From Streptomyces venezuelae (GTDB lineage Bacteria > Actinomycetota > Actinomycetes > Streptomycetales > Streptomycetaceae), in assembly GCF_008642355.1 (NCBI RefSeq), contig NZ_CP029193.1:1822001-1886000 (forward strand): a stretch of DNA of 64,000 bases, given 5' to 3'. Numbering within the stretch: position 1 is the stretch's first letter; every line of letters begins with the position of its first letter. Under the pieces are notes generated by a model. That model ran no database searches. It was given only the letters and a program-made list of their open reading frames with translations, and was not told the DNA's origin. Of the stretch, positions 27,260-36,791 are shown in pieces. The position numbers and the translations under genes are program-made.

Positions 27260-30220
27260 TCAGCTGCGCAGATGTGCCAGGGAGGCGCCCATAAGAGCGG
27301 CCCTTTCGGCGTTTCCGGCTACGTGCTCGAAGCCGAAGCCGAGGAGCACGCTGTCACGCGCTGTGACCGCCGCGAAGGAGCGGAAGAGCTCCCCGGTCCG
27401 CGCCCAGTCGCCTGTGATAGAGGGGCTTCCGGCCGGGGGCGGCGCGACGCTCCAGGAGCCGAGCGAGGACTCGAATCCCTCGGTCTCCGTGGCGTTGCCG
27501 TTGAGGACGATTTGTGCGTTGTCGGCGAAGAGGCCGCGGCCTCCGGTGGAGGGGTCGGTGACGGAGCTGAGCGCCACCTCGATCTTCTTGCCCGCGTAGG
27601 GGCTGAGGTCGAAGGCGACCGGCTTCCAGCCGCCGGAGGAGCCGGTGAAGCTGTTCCAGGCGCCGGTGGTGCCGGACGCCGTGCAGCTGGTGGCGCCGAC
27701 CGTCAGGTAGTGACGCAGGAACGGGTGGCCGTTGACGAAGTAGCCGGCCTCGCACTCGGCGGGGACGGCGGCGGACGAGTTGCCGTTCTTGTCGGGCAGC
27801 GTGGTCCAGTCGTCGGCCCCGGCGGTGTGCGCCTCCAGGAGGCCGTGGTCGTAGCCGGTCTCCAGGTTCCAGTTGAGGGCGAGGCGCAGCTCGGGCGCGT
27901 CGGCCGCCGTGACGCCGGTCAGGTCGATGGTGCGGGTGAGCCGCTTCCAGTCCTGGTCGGCGTGGGTCGCCGAGGCCATGCCCTGGCCCTCGAAGGGCGC
28001 GTACGGGTTGGTGAGGCCGGGGTAGGAGCCCGCGGCCGCGCTCTTGAACTGCGGGAACCTGTCGGCGGGCAGCGTCTCGGAGGTGACGGCGAAGCGGCCT
28101 GCCTTGTCCAGCGGGTTGGTGTCGGCTCCGGCGAGCGGTGTGGTCACCCCGGAGAGTGCGCCGCTCCCCTTGAAGCCGGTGACGCCCGGTGCGTTGAGCC
28201 GCTGATAGGCGCCCAGGTAGTACTGCGCGAAGTCGTCGGTGAGGGCTTCACCGAGGTCGACGTTGCCGCCGGCGCGCTCGCCGGACTCGATGAGCTTGCC
28301 GCCCTCGTTGAGGTAGTCGCGCAGGGCGAGTTGGGTGGGCGCCCCGGGGACGGGGTCGCCGGTGTAGTGGACGACGGCGGAGAAGTGCGACAGGACGCCG
28401 AGGGGGTGCGGGACGCCCTGCTTGGCGACGTCCCAGACGGCGGCCGTGCGTCCGTTGGCCTTGATGGCGTCGACGTACTTCTGGGTCTGGGTGGCCGTCG
28501 CGCCCTCCTCGGCGACGACGAGGGTGTTCGCCTTCGGGCGCTCGGCGACGGTGTAGGTGAAGTGGTCGCTCTGGGTGCGGCCCTTCTTGGTGCGTCCGGT
28601 GAACCACACCTCCACCTTGTCGCCGACGCGGGCGGCCTCGATCTCGGCGCGGTACTCGTCGAAGTGGAGGTTGTCGTCGCCGCCGTAGGTCTCGCCGCCC
28701 TTCCAGGCCTTGAGACCCACATCGTGCGTGCGGCCGCCGTTGACGCGGTAGTTGAGCTCCTTGTCCCGCACCGACTTGCGGGCGGTGACGGCGACTTCCT
28801 GGTCGCCCCCGCGGGCGTATGAGGTGGTGAAGGAGTCGGGGGTGAAATCGGGGGCCTCGATGCCGCTGACGGAGACCGGCTGGTCGGGGTGGAGCGAGGT
28901 CTCGGCGACGGCGAGCGCGAACGGGACGTTCTTGGCGAACTCCTGCTGGATCAGCTTCTCGTCGTCCGGGAAGGTGAAGATCGAGGCGCAGTCCTGGGGC
29001 TTCCACGCGTCATTGGGGTCCACGTTCGACGCGGTCTGGCAGGTGGACATCTCCGGGGTGAACATCGACATGCCGTTGATGTTGCCCGCGTGGCCGTTGG
29101 CCTCGCCGTTGGTGGTGTACAGCTCGGAGGAGACCTGCGGGTGGTAGCCGGGGACGGCGGGCTTCTCCGGGGTGCCGTTCAGCGCGCGGTAGAGCACGTC
29201 GTCCGGGGTGGGTGTGGCGACCTGCCAGCCCACTCCGTAGAGGAGCAGTTCGGCCGCGGAGTGGTAGTTGATGCCGTACGTGAAGCCGATGCGCTTCTGG
29301 AAGCGGTCGAGCGCCTTGGTCTCGGGCTCGGACATCGGGCCCGTGCCGCGGTACGTCTCGGAGGACGGCTCGGGGGACGAGCCCTCGTTGTCGTAGCCCC
29401 ACTTGTAGGCGAAGTTGCGGTTGAGGTCGACGCCGTCGCCCGGGGCGATCTTGCCGTCGCCGTTGATGTCACGCAGGTTCTTGCGCCACTGCCGGTTGCC
29501 GTCGGCAGCGTGCGTGTAGTCGTAGCCGTCGGGGTTGGCGGAGAGCACGAACCACAGCTCGGTGGAGTTCACGAGCTTGGTGATGCGCTTGTCCTTGCCG
29601 TAGTTGTCCAGGTAGTGGTGCATGAGGCGGCGGGTCATCTCGGGGGTGATCCACTCGCGCGCGTGCTGGTTGGACATGTAGAGCGTGGCGGGCTTGGAGC
29701 CGTCCTTGGATTTCTTGGCGTTCCTGGAGAGCTTCAGGGCGAGGATGTCCTTGCCCTGGAGGGTCTTGCCGATGGAGACGACCTTGGTGATGCCGGGGTG
29801 TGCCTGCCCGGTCTTGACGATCTCCTCCTGGAGGCCGCCCTTTCCGCTGTACGGGCGGTAGACGCCGTCTCCCGCGGCCTCGATCCGCTTCAGTGCCGCC
29901 GCCGACACCTTGTGCTCGCTGAGCTCGATGCCCTTGCGCTCGATGGCCCTGGCCTGGCCCTCGGTCAGGTACAGCTCGACGGAGTGGGTGCCGCTCTCGG
30001 GTGCCTGTCCCGCGAGTTCGTGGGTGTCCTGGCCGGCTTCGGCGAGGATGGGTATCTGCTTCTCGGTGACCTCTGCCTGGTAGACCTGCAGGGCCGCCGG
30101 GTCGTCGGCGGCCGGGGCCTTGCCCGGGCCACTGGCCTGGGCGGTCGGCGCGGCGACGAGGCCGCCGACCAGTAGTGCGCCGGTGGCGAGAACGGATCTC
30201 GCGCTCGCTCTTCGTCTCAT
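27260..30220 (-). CDS. Secreted M14 zinc carboxypeptidase, multidomain
   Basis: A 986-residue exported metallopeptidase starting MRRRASARSVL at ATG 30218-30220 with AAGGGGGG upstream. A signal peptide (about residues 1-30) ends near AQASG. The M14 catalytic domain covers roughly 120-460: zinc ligands H186 and E189 (NQHAREW) and H320 (INYHSAAELLLYG), substrate-binding R268 (DLNRNF), and the likely general base E390 (FTPEMST). About 500 further residues form one or more accessory modules: a Rossmann-like ADTLVVAEEGATATQTQKYV segment and beta-rich binding domains. Such enzymes digest extracellular peptides. The gene is monocistronic and ends at a clear terminator. Confidence 0.93.
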   Translation of the reverse strand: MRRRASARSVLATGALLVGGLVAAPTAQASGPGKAPAADDPAALQVYQAEVTEKQIPILAEAGQDTHELAGQAPESGTHSVELYLTEGQARAIERKGIELSEHKVSAAALKRIEAAGDGVYRPYSGKGGLQEEIVKTGQAHPGITKVVSIGKTLQGKDILALKLSRNAKKSKDGSKPATLYMSNQHAREWITPEMTRRLMHHYLDNYGKDKRITKLVNSTELWFVLSANPDGYDYTHAADGNRQWRKNLRDINGDGKIAPGDGVDLNRNFAYKWGYDNEGSSPEPSSETYRGTGPMSEPETKALDRFQKRIGFTYGINYHSAAELLLYGVGWQVATPTPDDVLYRALNGTPEKPAVPGYHPQVSSELYTTNGEANGHAGNINGMSMFTPEMSTCQTASNVDPNDAWKPQDCASIFTFPDDEKLIQQEFAKNVPFALAVAETSLHPDQPVSVSGIEAPDFTPDSFTTSYARGGDQEVAVTARKSVRDKELNYRVNGGRTHDVGLKAWKGGETYGGDDNLHFDEYRAEIEAARVGDKVEVWFTGRTKKGRTQSDHFTYTVAERPKANTLVVAEEGATATQTQKYVDAIKANGRTAAVWDVAKQGVPHPLGVLSHFSAVVHYTGDPVPGAPTQLALRDYLNEGGKLIESGERAGGNVDLGEALTDDFAQYYLGAYQRLNAPGVTGFKGSGALSGVTTPLAGADTNPLDKAGRFAVTSETLPADRFPQFKSAAAGSYPGLTNPYAPFEGQGMASATHADQDWKRLTRTIDLTGVTAADAPELRLALNWNLETGYDHGLLEAHTAGADDWTTLPDKNGNSSAAVPAECEAGYFVNGHPFLRHYLTVGATSCTASGTTGAWNSFTGSSGGWKPVAFDLSPYAGKKIEVALSSVTDPSTGGRGLFADNAQIVLNGNATETEGFESSLGSWSVAPPPAGSPSITGDWARTGELFRSFAAVTARDSVLLGFGFEHVAGNAERAALMGASLAHLRS

Positions 30221-30285
30221 GAGCCCCCCTTGCGGTTGTCCGGCACAGATGTGCGGGATGCCAGGCTCGTGACAGTGCATGATCA

Positions 30286-30291
30286 TGTCAA
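30286..30291 (-). promoter_or_regulatory. Candidate -35 (TTGACA) of the carboxypeptidase gene within a dyad
   Basis: An exact TTGACA occurs on the minus strand about 66 bases before the ATG, and it is part of a TGACA-N11-TGTCA inverted repeat. No good -10 hexamer was found at the right distance, so the promoter is tentative. Confidence 0.3.
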
Positions 30292-30326
30292 TACGGCGGG
30301 TGCAGGCGTGCGGGGCGGCAGGCGAA

Positions 30327-30358
30327 AGCCGCCGGTGCCCTGTGGGACACCAGCGGCT
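30327..30358 (-). terminator. Terminator of the uvrC-rapZ-yvcK-whiA operon
   Basis: A 14-bp stem (30327-30340 with 30345-30358, including two G-U pairs in minus-strand RNA) and a 4-base loop. It lies 45 bases after the whiA stop. Confidence 0.65.
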
Positions 30359-30402
30359 GACGAGACGTACGAGATGTCTCCGGGACGTACGGGAGCGGCG
30401 GG

Positions 30403-31392
30403 TCAGACCGCCATGTTGTCCGCGAGCTCCTCGCTCAGGTTGGACTCCGTGCCCGGAATGCCCAGGTCCTGGGCGCGCTTGTCGGCCATGGCGAGCAGGC
30501 GCCGGATGCGGCCCGCGACGGCGTCCTTCGTCAGCACCGGGTCGGCGAGCGCGCCCAGCTCCTCCAGGGAGGCCTGCTTGTGCTCCATGCGCAGGCGTCC
30601 GGCGGCCGCGAGGTGCTCCGGCACCTCGTCGCCGAGGATCTCCAGGGCGCGCTGCACGCGGGCACCCGCCGCGACGGCCGCGCGGGCCGAGCGGCGCAGG
30701 TTCGCGTCGTCGAAGTTGGCGAGGCGGTTGGCGGTGGCCCGCACCTCGCGGCGCATCCGCCGCTCCTCCCAGGCGAGCACCGATTCGTGTGCACCCAGAC
30801 GGGTGAGCAGCGCGCCGATCGCGTCGCCGTCACGGACGACCACGCGGTCCACGCCCCGCACCTCGCGCGCCTTGCTCGCGATCTGCAGCCTGCGCGCGGC
30901 GCCGACCAGCGCGAGCGCGGCCTCCGGCCCCGGGCAGGTCACCTCCAGGGAGGAGGACCGGCCGGGCTCGGTCAGCGAGCCGTGCGCGAGGAACGCGCCG
31001 CGCCACGCCGCCTCGGCGTCGCAGGTGGCCCCCGAGACCACCTGCGGCGGCAGGCCCCGGATGGGACGGCCGCGGCCGTCGACAAGACCCGTCTGGCGGG
31101 CCAGCTGGTCGCCGCCCGCGACGACCCGGACCACGTAGCGCGAACCGCGCCTGAGGCCGCCGGGGGCCATCACGATCAGCTCCGAGCTGTGCCCGAAGAT
31201 CTCCAGGATGTCCCGCTTGAGCCGCCGTGCGGCCATCGCGGTGTCCAGCTCCGCCTCGATCACGATGCGGCCGCTCACCAGGTGAAGGCCGCCCGCGAAC
31301 CGCAGGATCGCCGAGACCTCTGCTTTTCTGCAGCAGGTCCGGGTGACGGGGAGCCGGGAGATCTCGTCCTTCACCGCTGCCGTCATCGCCAT
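30403..31392 (-). CDS. whiA: WhiA sporulation regulator
   Basis: A 329-residue protein with an N-terminal degenerate LAGLIDADG homing-endonuclease fold and a C-terminal helix-turn-helix (about residues 270-310: [29 protein letters not shown]). WhiA acts with WhiB at the start of sporulation septation in Streptomyces aerial hyphae. The first residues [21 protein letters not shown] match the family; ATG 31392 or the ATG two codons later could be used. It overlaps yvcK by 10 bases and closes the operon that begins with uvrC. Confidence 0.96.
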   Translation of the reverse strand: MAMTAAVKDEISRLPVTRTCCRKAEVSAILRFAGGLHLVSGRIVIEAELDTAMAARRLKRDILEIFGHSSELIVMAPGGLRRGSRYVVRVVAGGDQLARQTGLVDGRGRPIRGLPPQVVSGATCDAEAAWRGAFLAHGSLTEPGRSSSLEVTCPGPEAALALVGAARRLQIASKAREVRGVDRVVVRDGDAIGALLTRLGAHESVLAWEERRMRREVRATANRLANFDDANLRRSARAAVAAGARVQRALEILGDEVPEHLAAAGRLRMEHKQASLEELGALADPVLTKDAVAGRIRRLLAMADKRAQDLGIPGTESNLSEELADNMAV

Positions 31393-32405
31393 GGGCCGAT
31401 CCTTCCATGCATCCGAAAAATACGGTCGTACGCGGCTGCCAGGAGCTCCGGGTCGTGCCTCGGAGTCCCGTCGGGCCGGGCCACCGGCGCCAGCTCGACC
31501 GTGGCACCGAGCCGCTTGGCGGCATCGGTCAGTGACTCACGGTCGGGCACGGCGGCCTCGTCGGCCAGCACCACGTCCAGGGCGAGTTTAGGGGCGTGTC
31601 GGGCCAAAACCTCCAAATGACGCTGCGGAGAGAACCCTTCGGTTTCTCCCGGTTGCGGCGCGAGGTTGAGCGAGAGCACCTTCCGGGCCTTCGTCTCGGT
31701 GAGCGCGTCGAGCAGTTCGGGGACCAGGAGGTGCGGGATCACCGAGGAGAACCACGAGCCCGGACCGAGGACCACCCAGTCCGCGTCGAGGACGGCGGCG
31801 ACCGCTTCGGGGACCGCCGGCGGGTCGTGCGGCACGACGTGCACGGACTGGACCTCGCCGGGCGTGAGGGCGACCGTGGCCTGCCCGCGCACGGTGTCCA
31901 CGTCGTCGGGGCGCGCCGGGTCGTGGCCCCTGACCAGGGCCTGGAGCTCCAGCGGCACCGCCGACATGGGCAGCACGCGGCCCTGCGCGCCGAGCAGCCT
32001 CCCGACGAGGTCGAGCGCCTGGACGTGGTCGCCGAGCTGCTCCCACAGGGCGACGATCAGCAGATTGCCGACCGCGTGTTCGTGCAGGTCACCCTTGGAC
32101 TGGAAGCGGTGCTGGATGACGCGGGACCAGGTCTGGCCCCAGTCGTCGTCGCCGCAGAGCGCGGCGAGGGCCTTGCGCAGGTCACCGGGGGGCAGCACGC
32201 CCAGCTCGTCGCGGAGCCGGCCGCTGGAGCCGCCGTCGTCGGCGACCGTGACGACGGCGGTGAGGTCACCGGCTCCGGTGATGCGGCGCAGTGCGGCGAG
32301 CGAGGCGGACAGGCCCATGCCACCGCCGAGGGCGACCACCTTCGGCTGGGTGCCCCTCTTGCGGCCCAGCCTGCTCAGGCGGACGCTCCGGCGGTTCGGG
32401 GTCAT
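31383..32405 (-). CDS. yvcK: YvcK/CofD-like protein (UDP-GlcNAc-binding gluconeogenesis factor)
   Basis: A 340-residue Rossmann-like protein. The opening [20 protein letters not shown] and [34 protein letters not shown] are the family signature. YvcK proteins bind UDP-sugars and link central metabolism to cell-wall synthesis and cell shape. CofD itself is a close relative, but the rapZ-yvcK-whiA order identifies this as YvcK. It overlaps rapZ by 4 bases and whiA by 10 bases. Confidence 0.93.
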   Translation of the reverse strand: MTPNRRSVRLSRLGRKRGTQPKVVALGGGMGLSASLAALRRITGAGDLTAVVTVADDGGSSGRLRDELGVLPPGDLRKALAALCGDDDWGQTWSRVIQHRFQSKGDLHEHAVGNLLIVALWEQLGDHVQALDLVGRLLGAQGRVLPMSAVPLELQALVRGHDPARPDDVDTVRGQATVALTPGEVQSVHVVPHDPPAVPEAVAAVLDADWVVLGPGSWFSSVIPHLLVPELLDALTETKARKVLSLNLAPQPGETEGFSPQRHLEVLARHAPKLALDVVLADEAAVPDRESLTDAAKRLGATVELAPVARPDGTPRHDPELLAAAYDRIFRMHGRIGPWR

Positions 32406-33337
32406 TCGCGCCCCATGTCCCGGTGGACGATGACCGTCTCCACGCCCTCGGAGGCCAGACGCGCCGCGAGCTTCTCCGACATGGCGACGGAGCGGTGCTT
32501 GCCGCCGGTGCAGCCGACCGCGATCGTCACGTAGCGCTTGCCCTCGCGGCGGTAGCCCGCGGCGATGAGCTGGAGCATCTCCGCGTACCTGTCGAGGAAC
32601 TCCTTGGCGCCGGGCTGGTTGAAGACGTACGCCGCCACCTCCTCGTTGAGGCCGGTGTACTGGCGCAGCTCGGGGACCCAGTGGGGGTTCGGCAGGAAGC
32701 GCATGTCCACGACCAGGTCGGCGTCGACGGGCAGGCCGTACTTGAAGCCGAAGGACATGACGGTGGCCCGCAGCTCGGGCTCCTCCTCGCCCGCGAACGA
32801 GGCGTCCATCTTGGCGCGCAGCTCGTGCACGTTCAGGCTGGAGGTGTCGATGACCAGGTCGGCGTCACCGCGCAGCTCGCGCAGCAGGTCGCGCTCGGCC
32901 GCGATGCCGTCGACGATGCGGCCGTCGCCCTGCAGCGGGTGCGGGCGGCGGACCGACTCGAAGCGGCGGACCAGGGCCTCGTCGGAGGACTCCAGGAAGA
33001 CGATGCGCCGGGTGACGTTCTTCGACTCCAGCTCGGCGAGGGACTCGCGGAGGTTGTCGAAGAACCGCCTGCCGCGCACGTCGACGACGACCGCGATGCG
33101 GGCGACGTTGCCCTGCGAGCGGGCGCCGAGCTCCACCATCGTGGGGATTAGCGCGGGCGGCAGGTTGTCGACCACGAACCAGCCGAGGTCCTCCAGGCAC
33201 TTCGCGGCGGTGCTGCGTCCGGCGCCGGACATGCCCGAGATGATCACCAGCTCGGGAATCGCGGCGTCCGGGACGGCCGGCGTCTCCATGGGCGTGCCCG
33301 CACTCACTTGCTCTCCACCTTCGTCGTGCTCGGTCAT
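32402..33337 (-). CDS. rapZ: RapZ-type nucleotide-binding protein (RNase adapter family)
   Basis: A 311-residue P-loop protein. Walker A is GMSGAGRS (residues 35-42) with Arg in place of Lys, as is usual in actinobacterial members. The C-terminal domain shows [11 protein letters not shown], and [20 protein letters not shown]. In enteric bacteria RapZ controls glucosamine-6-phosphate synthase through small RNAs; its role in Streptomyces is not established. It overlaps uvrC and yvcK by 4 bases each. Confidence 0.93.
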   Translation of the reverse strand: MTEHDEGGEQVSAGTPMETPAVPDAAIPELVIISGMSGAGRSTAAKCLEDLGWFVVDNLPPALIPTMVELGARSQGNVARIAVVVDVRGRRFFDNLRESLAELESKNVTRRIVFLESSDEALVRRFESVRRPHPLQGDGRIVDGIAAERDLLRELRGDADLVIDTSSLNVHELRAKMDASFAGEEEPELRATVMSFGFKYGLPVDADLVVDMRFLPNPHWVPELRQYTGLNEEVAAYVFNQPGAKEFLDRYAEMLQLIAAGYRREGKRYVTIAVGCTGGKHRSVAMSEKLAARLASEGVETVIVHRDMGRE

Positions 33338-35469
33338 GTCTCCTGCCCCCGTCGTTCTTCCGGGGTGCCCGCGGTCACGGGCTCCCCGCTCCCATTCTCC
33401 CCGGGCGCGGCCCCGAGGGGCGGCTCCCGGTCCTCTTCGGCCGCGACGAGCGGCTCGTCGGCGGCCGGCACCTCCTCGGCGGCGGCGAGCGGCTCGTCGT
33501 CGTCCAGGATCTCCCCGGTGGTCATGTTGACCGCCGGGGCGGCGGGTGCCGCCTGGGCGAGGGCCACCGCGATGGCCTCGGCCGTCTTGCGGCCCACGCC
33601 CGGAACCTCGCAGATCTGGTCGATCGTCGCGGACCGCAGCCGCTTCACCGAACCGAAGTGCTTGATCACCGTCCGTTTGCGGGCGTCGCCGAGACCGCGC
33701 ACCTCGTCCAGTGGTCCGGCCTTGAAGCGCTTGGCCCGCTTGGTCCGCTGGTAGGTGATCGCGAAGCGGTGGGCCTCGTCACGTACCCGCTGGAGGAGAT
33801 ACAAGCCCTCACTGGTGCGCGGCAGGACGACCGGGTCGTCCTCGTCGGGCACCCAGACCTCCTCCAGGCGCTTGGCGAGACCGCACACCGCGATGTCGTC
33901 GATGCCGAGCTCGTCCAGGGCCCGCTTGGCGGCGGCGACCTGCGGCTGGCCGCCGTCGACGACGACGAGCTGCGGCGGGTACGCGAACCGCTTGGGGCGG
34001 CCGTCCTCCTCGGTGGGCCCGAGGTCGGCCACCTCACCGGTCTCCTCGTCCACCCACTCCCCGCTCTTCTCCTTCTCCGCGAGATAGCGCTTGAAGCGGC
34101 GCGTGATCACCTCGTGCATGGAGCGGACGTCGTCCTGGCCCTCGAAGCCCTTGATCTGGAAGCGGCGGTACTCGCTCTTCCTGGCGAGGCCGTCCTCGAA
34201 GACGACCATCGACGCGACGACGTCGTCGCCCTGGAGGTGCGAGATGTCGTAGCACTCGATGCGCAGCGGGACGCTGTCCAGCTCCAGGGCGGCGGCGATC
34301 TCCTCCAGGGCGCGCGAGCGCGTGGTGAGGTCGGAGGCGCGCTTGGTCTTGTGCAGGACGAGGGACTGCTGCGCGTTGCGCGCGACGGTCTCCATGAGTG
34401 CCTTCTTGTCGCCGCGCTGCGGGATGCGCAGCGAGACGTTGGCGCCGCGGCGCTCGGTCAGCCACTCCTGGACCGGTTCTATGGGGTCGGGCAGGGCGGG
34501 GACGAGGACCTCCTTGGGCACGGCGTCGCCGCGCTCCTCCCCGTACAGCTGCTGGAGGGCGTGCTCGACGAGGTCGCCGCTGGTGACCGCCTCTACCTTG
34601 TCGGTGACCCAGCCGCGCTGGCCGCGCACACGTCCGCCGCGGACGTGGAAGATCTGCACGGCGGCCTCGAGCTCGTCCTCGGCGAGGGCGATGAGGTCGG
34701 CGTCGGTGGCGTCGGCGAGGACGACGGCGCTCTTCGCCATGGCCTTCTTGAGGGCCTCGATGTCGTCGCGCAGGCGGCCCGCCCGCTCGTACTCCATCTC
34801 CTCGGCCGCGTCCGCCATCTGCCGCTCCAGACGGCGGATGTACGTGCCCGTGCGGCCCCCCATGAAGTCGCAGAAGTCCTCGGCCAGTTGGCGGTGGTCG
34901 TCGGCCGTGATGCGCTCCACGCAGGGCGCCGAGCACTTGCCGATGTACCCGAGCAGGCAGGGGCGGCCGGTGCGGGTGGCGTTCTTGAAGACGCCCGCGG
35001 AGCACGTGCGGACCGGGAAGGCGCGCAGGAGCAGGTCGACGGTGTCACGGATCGCCCACGCGTGGCCGTAGGGCCCGAAGTAGCGCACGCCCTTCTTCTT
35101 GGCGCCGCGCATCACCTGCACGCGCGGGAACTGCTCGTTCATCGTCACCGCGAGGTACGGATAGCTCTTGTCGTCGCGGTACTTGACGTTGAAGCGGGGG
35201 TCGAACTCCTTGATCCAGGTGTACTCCAGCTGGAGCGCCTCGACCTCGTTGGTGACGACCGTCCACTCGACGGACGCGGCCGTCGTCACCATGGAGCGGG
35301 TCCGCGGGTGGAGCCCCGTCAGGTCCTGGAAGTAGTTGGCCAGGCGCTGGCGCAGGCTCTTGGCCTTCCCGACGTAGATCACCCGGCGGTGCTCGTCGCG
35401 GAATTTGTAGACCCCCGGGGCGTCGGGGATCTGTCCCGGCTTGGGGCGGTAGCTGGAAGGGTCGGCCAT
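33334..35469 (-). CDS. uvrC: UvrC, excinuclease ABC subunit C
   Basis: A 711-residue nuclease that cuts both sides of a DNA lesion in nucleotide excision repair. The N-terminal GIY-YIG domain ([26 protein letters not shown]), a UvrB-interacting UVR motif, the RNase-H-like endonuclease domain ([21 protein letters not shown]) and tandem helix-hairpin-helix motifs ([13 protein letters not shown]) are visible. About 75 residues of acidic, Ala/Glu-rich tail follow. The ATG at 35469 is only 7 bases from a -10 hexamer, so the message is probably leaderless. It heads the operon with rapZ, yvcK and whiA. Confidence 0.96.
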   Translation of the reverse strand: MADPSSYRPKPGQIPDAPGVYKFRDEHRRVIYVGKAKSLRQRLANYFQDLTGLHPRTRSMVTTAASVEWTVVTNEVEALQLEYTWIKEFDPRFNVKYRDDKSYPYLAVTMNEQFPRVQVMRGAKKKGVRYFGPYGHAWAIRDTVDLLLRAFPVRTCSAGVFKNATRTGRPCLLGYIGKCSAPCVERITADDHRQLAEDFCDFMGGRTGTYIRRLERQMADAAEEMEYERAGRLRDDIEALKKAMAKSAVVLADATDADLIALAEDELEAAVQIFHVRGGRVRGQRGWVTDKVEAVTSGDLVEHALQQLYGEERGDAVPKEVLVPALPDPIEPVQEWLTERRGANVSLRIPQRGDKKALMETVARNAQQSLVLHKTKRASDLTTRSRALEEIAAALELDSVPLRIECYDISHLQGDDVVASMVVFEDGLARKSEYRRFQIKGFEGQDDVRSMHEVITRRFKRYLAEKEKSGEWVDEETGEVADLGPTEEDGRPKRFAYPPQLVVVDGGQPQVAAAKRALDELGIDDIAVCGLAKRLEEVWVPDEDDPVVLPRTSEGLYLLQRVRDEAHRFAITYQRTKRAKRFKAGPLDEVRGLGDARKRTVIKHFGSVKRLRSATIDQICEVPGVGRKTAEAIAVALAQAAPAAPAVNMTTGEILDDDEPLAAAEEVPAADEPLVAAEEDREPPLGAAPGENGSGEPVTAGTPEERRGQET

Positions 35470-35476
35470 GTCGGAC

Positions 35477-35499
35477 AGCCTACTGGCGGCCGCTGACAG
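35477..35499 (-). promoter_or_regulatory. DNA-damage (RecA-independent, PafBC-type) promoter of uvrC
   Basis: Minus strand: CTGTCAGCG, 8 bases, TAGGCT, then 7 bases to the ATG. It differs from TTGTCAGTG-N8-TANNNT at two positions and matches the perfect copies upstream of uvrA, uvrB and ogt. Confidence 0.65.
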
Positions 35500-35505
35500 T
35501 ACGGG

Positions 35506-36135
35506 TCAGCCGCCGGAGGCACCGGTGCGGACGGTGATCACGTCGCCGGGTTCGACGCTGTCGTGGAAGGTGCGGGCGTCGTCCACGCGCAGGCCGATCC
35601 AGCCCTTGGTGACGTCCATGTCGCCCGGCGCCTTCTCGTTGTAGGTGAGGGCGACGACGTAGTTGGTCGAGCCGTCGGGGGTGCGCAGTTCGACGACCCA
35701 GGGCAGCGTCAGGTCGTACTTGTCGAGTCCCACGTTCCCCGCCGTCAGGCGCTTCTTCGGGTACGTGGCGACGACCGTCATCCGGCCGGTGGGCGTCGGG
35801 TGCGCCGCGGTGCCCGCGGAGACCGGCAGCTCCCGGCCGTCGAGCGTCATGCGGTGCCGGGCCAGGTCGACGGTGGCGGCGGGCGCGCGGGCGCTGTCCG
35901 TGGCGACGGGGGCCGGTTTCCTGTGCGGCCGGGGGGCGTCGTCCGAGCCGGTGAAAAGTCCGGCGACGACGGTCACGGCCACGGCCGCCGTGGCGAGGGT
36001 CACTCCCGCGGCCGCGGCGCGGCGGCGGCGTCCGCGCACCACGGCGCGGCGGCGGATCTCGGCGCCGGGCACGGGCGGCGGCGTCGCGTGGTCGGCCGCC
36101 AGGCCGTGGAGCGCGGAGGTCAGGTCATCGGACAC
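35506..36135 (-). CDS. Membrane-anchored L,D-transpeptidase-like protein lacking catalytic residues
   Basis: A 209-residue protein from GTG 36133-36135 (AAGGAG 7 bases upstream). Residues 1-39 are cytoplasmic and Arg-rich at the end, and 40-61 form one membrane helix. The rest is an extracytoplasmic YkuD-like domain (TVDLARHRMTLDGRELPVSAGT...PTPTGRM...). At the active-site signature it reads TKGWIGLRVDDARTF where an active enzyme has SHGCIRL; W179 replaces the nucleophile and the histidines are gone. The gene overlaps the sigma-factor gene by 11 bases. Its position and N-terminal tail suggest it could be that sigma factor's membrane partner, which is inference. Confidence 0.72.
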   Translation of the reverse strand: MSDDLTSALHGLAADHATPPPVPGAEIRRRAVVRGRRRRAAAAGVTLATAAVAVTVVAGLFTGSDDAPRPHRKPAPVATDSARAPAATVDLARHRMTLDGRELPVSAGTAAHPTPTGRMTVVATYPKKRLTAGNVGLDKYDLTLPWVVELRTPDGSTNYVVALTYNEKAPGDMDVTKGWIGLRVDDARTFHDSVEPGDVITVRTGASGG

Positions 36136-36667
36136 GGCCACTCTCCTTCGCGCTCCGCCCGTCACCGTCGTCGTCACGTGCGCCGATCGCGTCCGGTCCG
36201 GCGGACAGCTGCGCGGCGAGCGCCGCCCGGCCGCGCGAGAGGCGGGCCTTGACCGTCCCGACGGGCGAGCCGGTCTCGGAGGCTACCTGCTCGACGCTGA
36301 GGTCGCACAGATGGTGCAGGACGACGGCGGTGCGCTGCGCCTCGGGGAGGGTGCGCAGCGCCTGCACCAGGGCGGTGCGTTCGGGTCCCGGCCCCGGTAC
36401 GCGGTCGGCGGGCGGGTTCCTGCGCACCAGGTCGACCCAGCGCCGGGCCCTGCGCCAGCGGCTGACGGCGAGGCGCATGGCGACGGTGCGGATCCAGGCC
36501 TCGGGGGCCTCGTCGGCGAGGAAGCTGCGGCGGCGGTCCCAGGCGCGTACGAACGCCTCTTGGACGACGTCCTGCGCCTCGCCGTGATCACCGGTCAGCG
36601 CGTACAGCTGACCGACGAGGCGCGGGAAGGCGGCGGCGTAGAACGCGTCGAACTCGTCCTCCGTCAT
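36125..36667 (-). CDS. RNA polymerase sigma factor, ECF / SigE-family type
   Basis: A 180-residue group 4 sigma factor from ATG 36665-36667. Region 2 reads LTGDHGEAQDVVQEAFVRAWDRR, and region 4 reads LPEAQRTAVVLHHLCDLSVEQVASETGSPVGTVKARLSRGR. There is no region 3, as expected for the ECF group. The next gene encodes a single-pass membrane protein that overlaps it, the normal place for an anti-sigma factor. Divergent 124 bases away is an L,D-transpeptidase lipoprotein, suggesting a cell-envelope regulon. Confidence 0.9.
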   Translation of the reverse strand: MTEDEFDAFYAAAFPRLVGQLYALTGDHGEAQDVVQEAFVRAWDRRRSFLADEAPEAWIRTVAMRLAVSRWRRARRWVDLVRRNPPADRVPGPGPERTALVQALRTLPEAQRTAVVLHHLCDLSVEQVASETGSPVGTVKARLSRGRAALAAQLSAGPDAIGARDDDGDGRSAKESGRVR

Positions 36668-36791
36668 GCCCCGCGCCCCCGTCCGGCCCCGCCGGATCAC
36701 GTGTTCTGGAATTTCCCGCATCTCGCGTGCAACCCGCCGCCTCCGCCGTGCGTACAGGTCGCGTATATCGAAACACAGCCCAGGGGGACCG

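Noticed and set aside
36700..36725. GGAATTTCC in the sigma/L,D-transpeptidase gap as an ECF autoregulatory promoter
   Set aside because: GGAAT could be an ECF -35 in either direction, but I found no convincing -10 at the expected spacing, so it was not listed.
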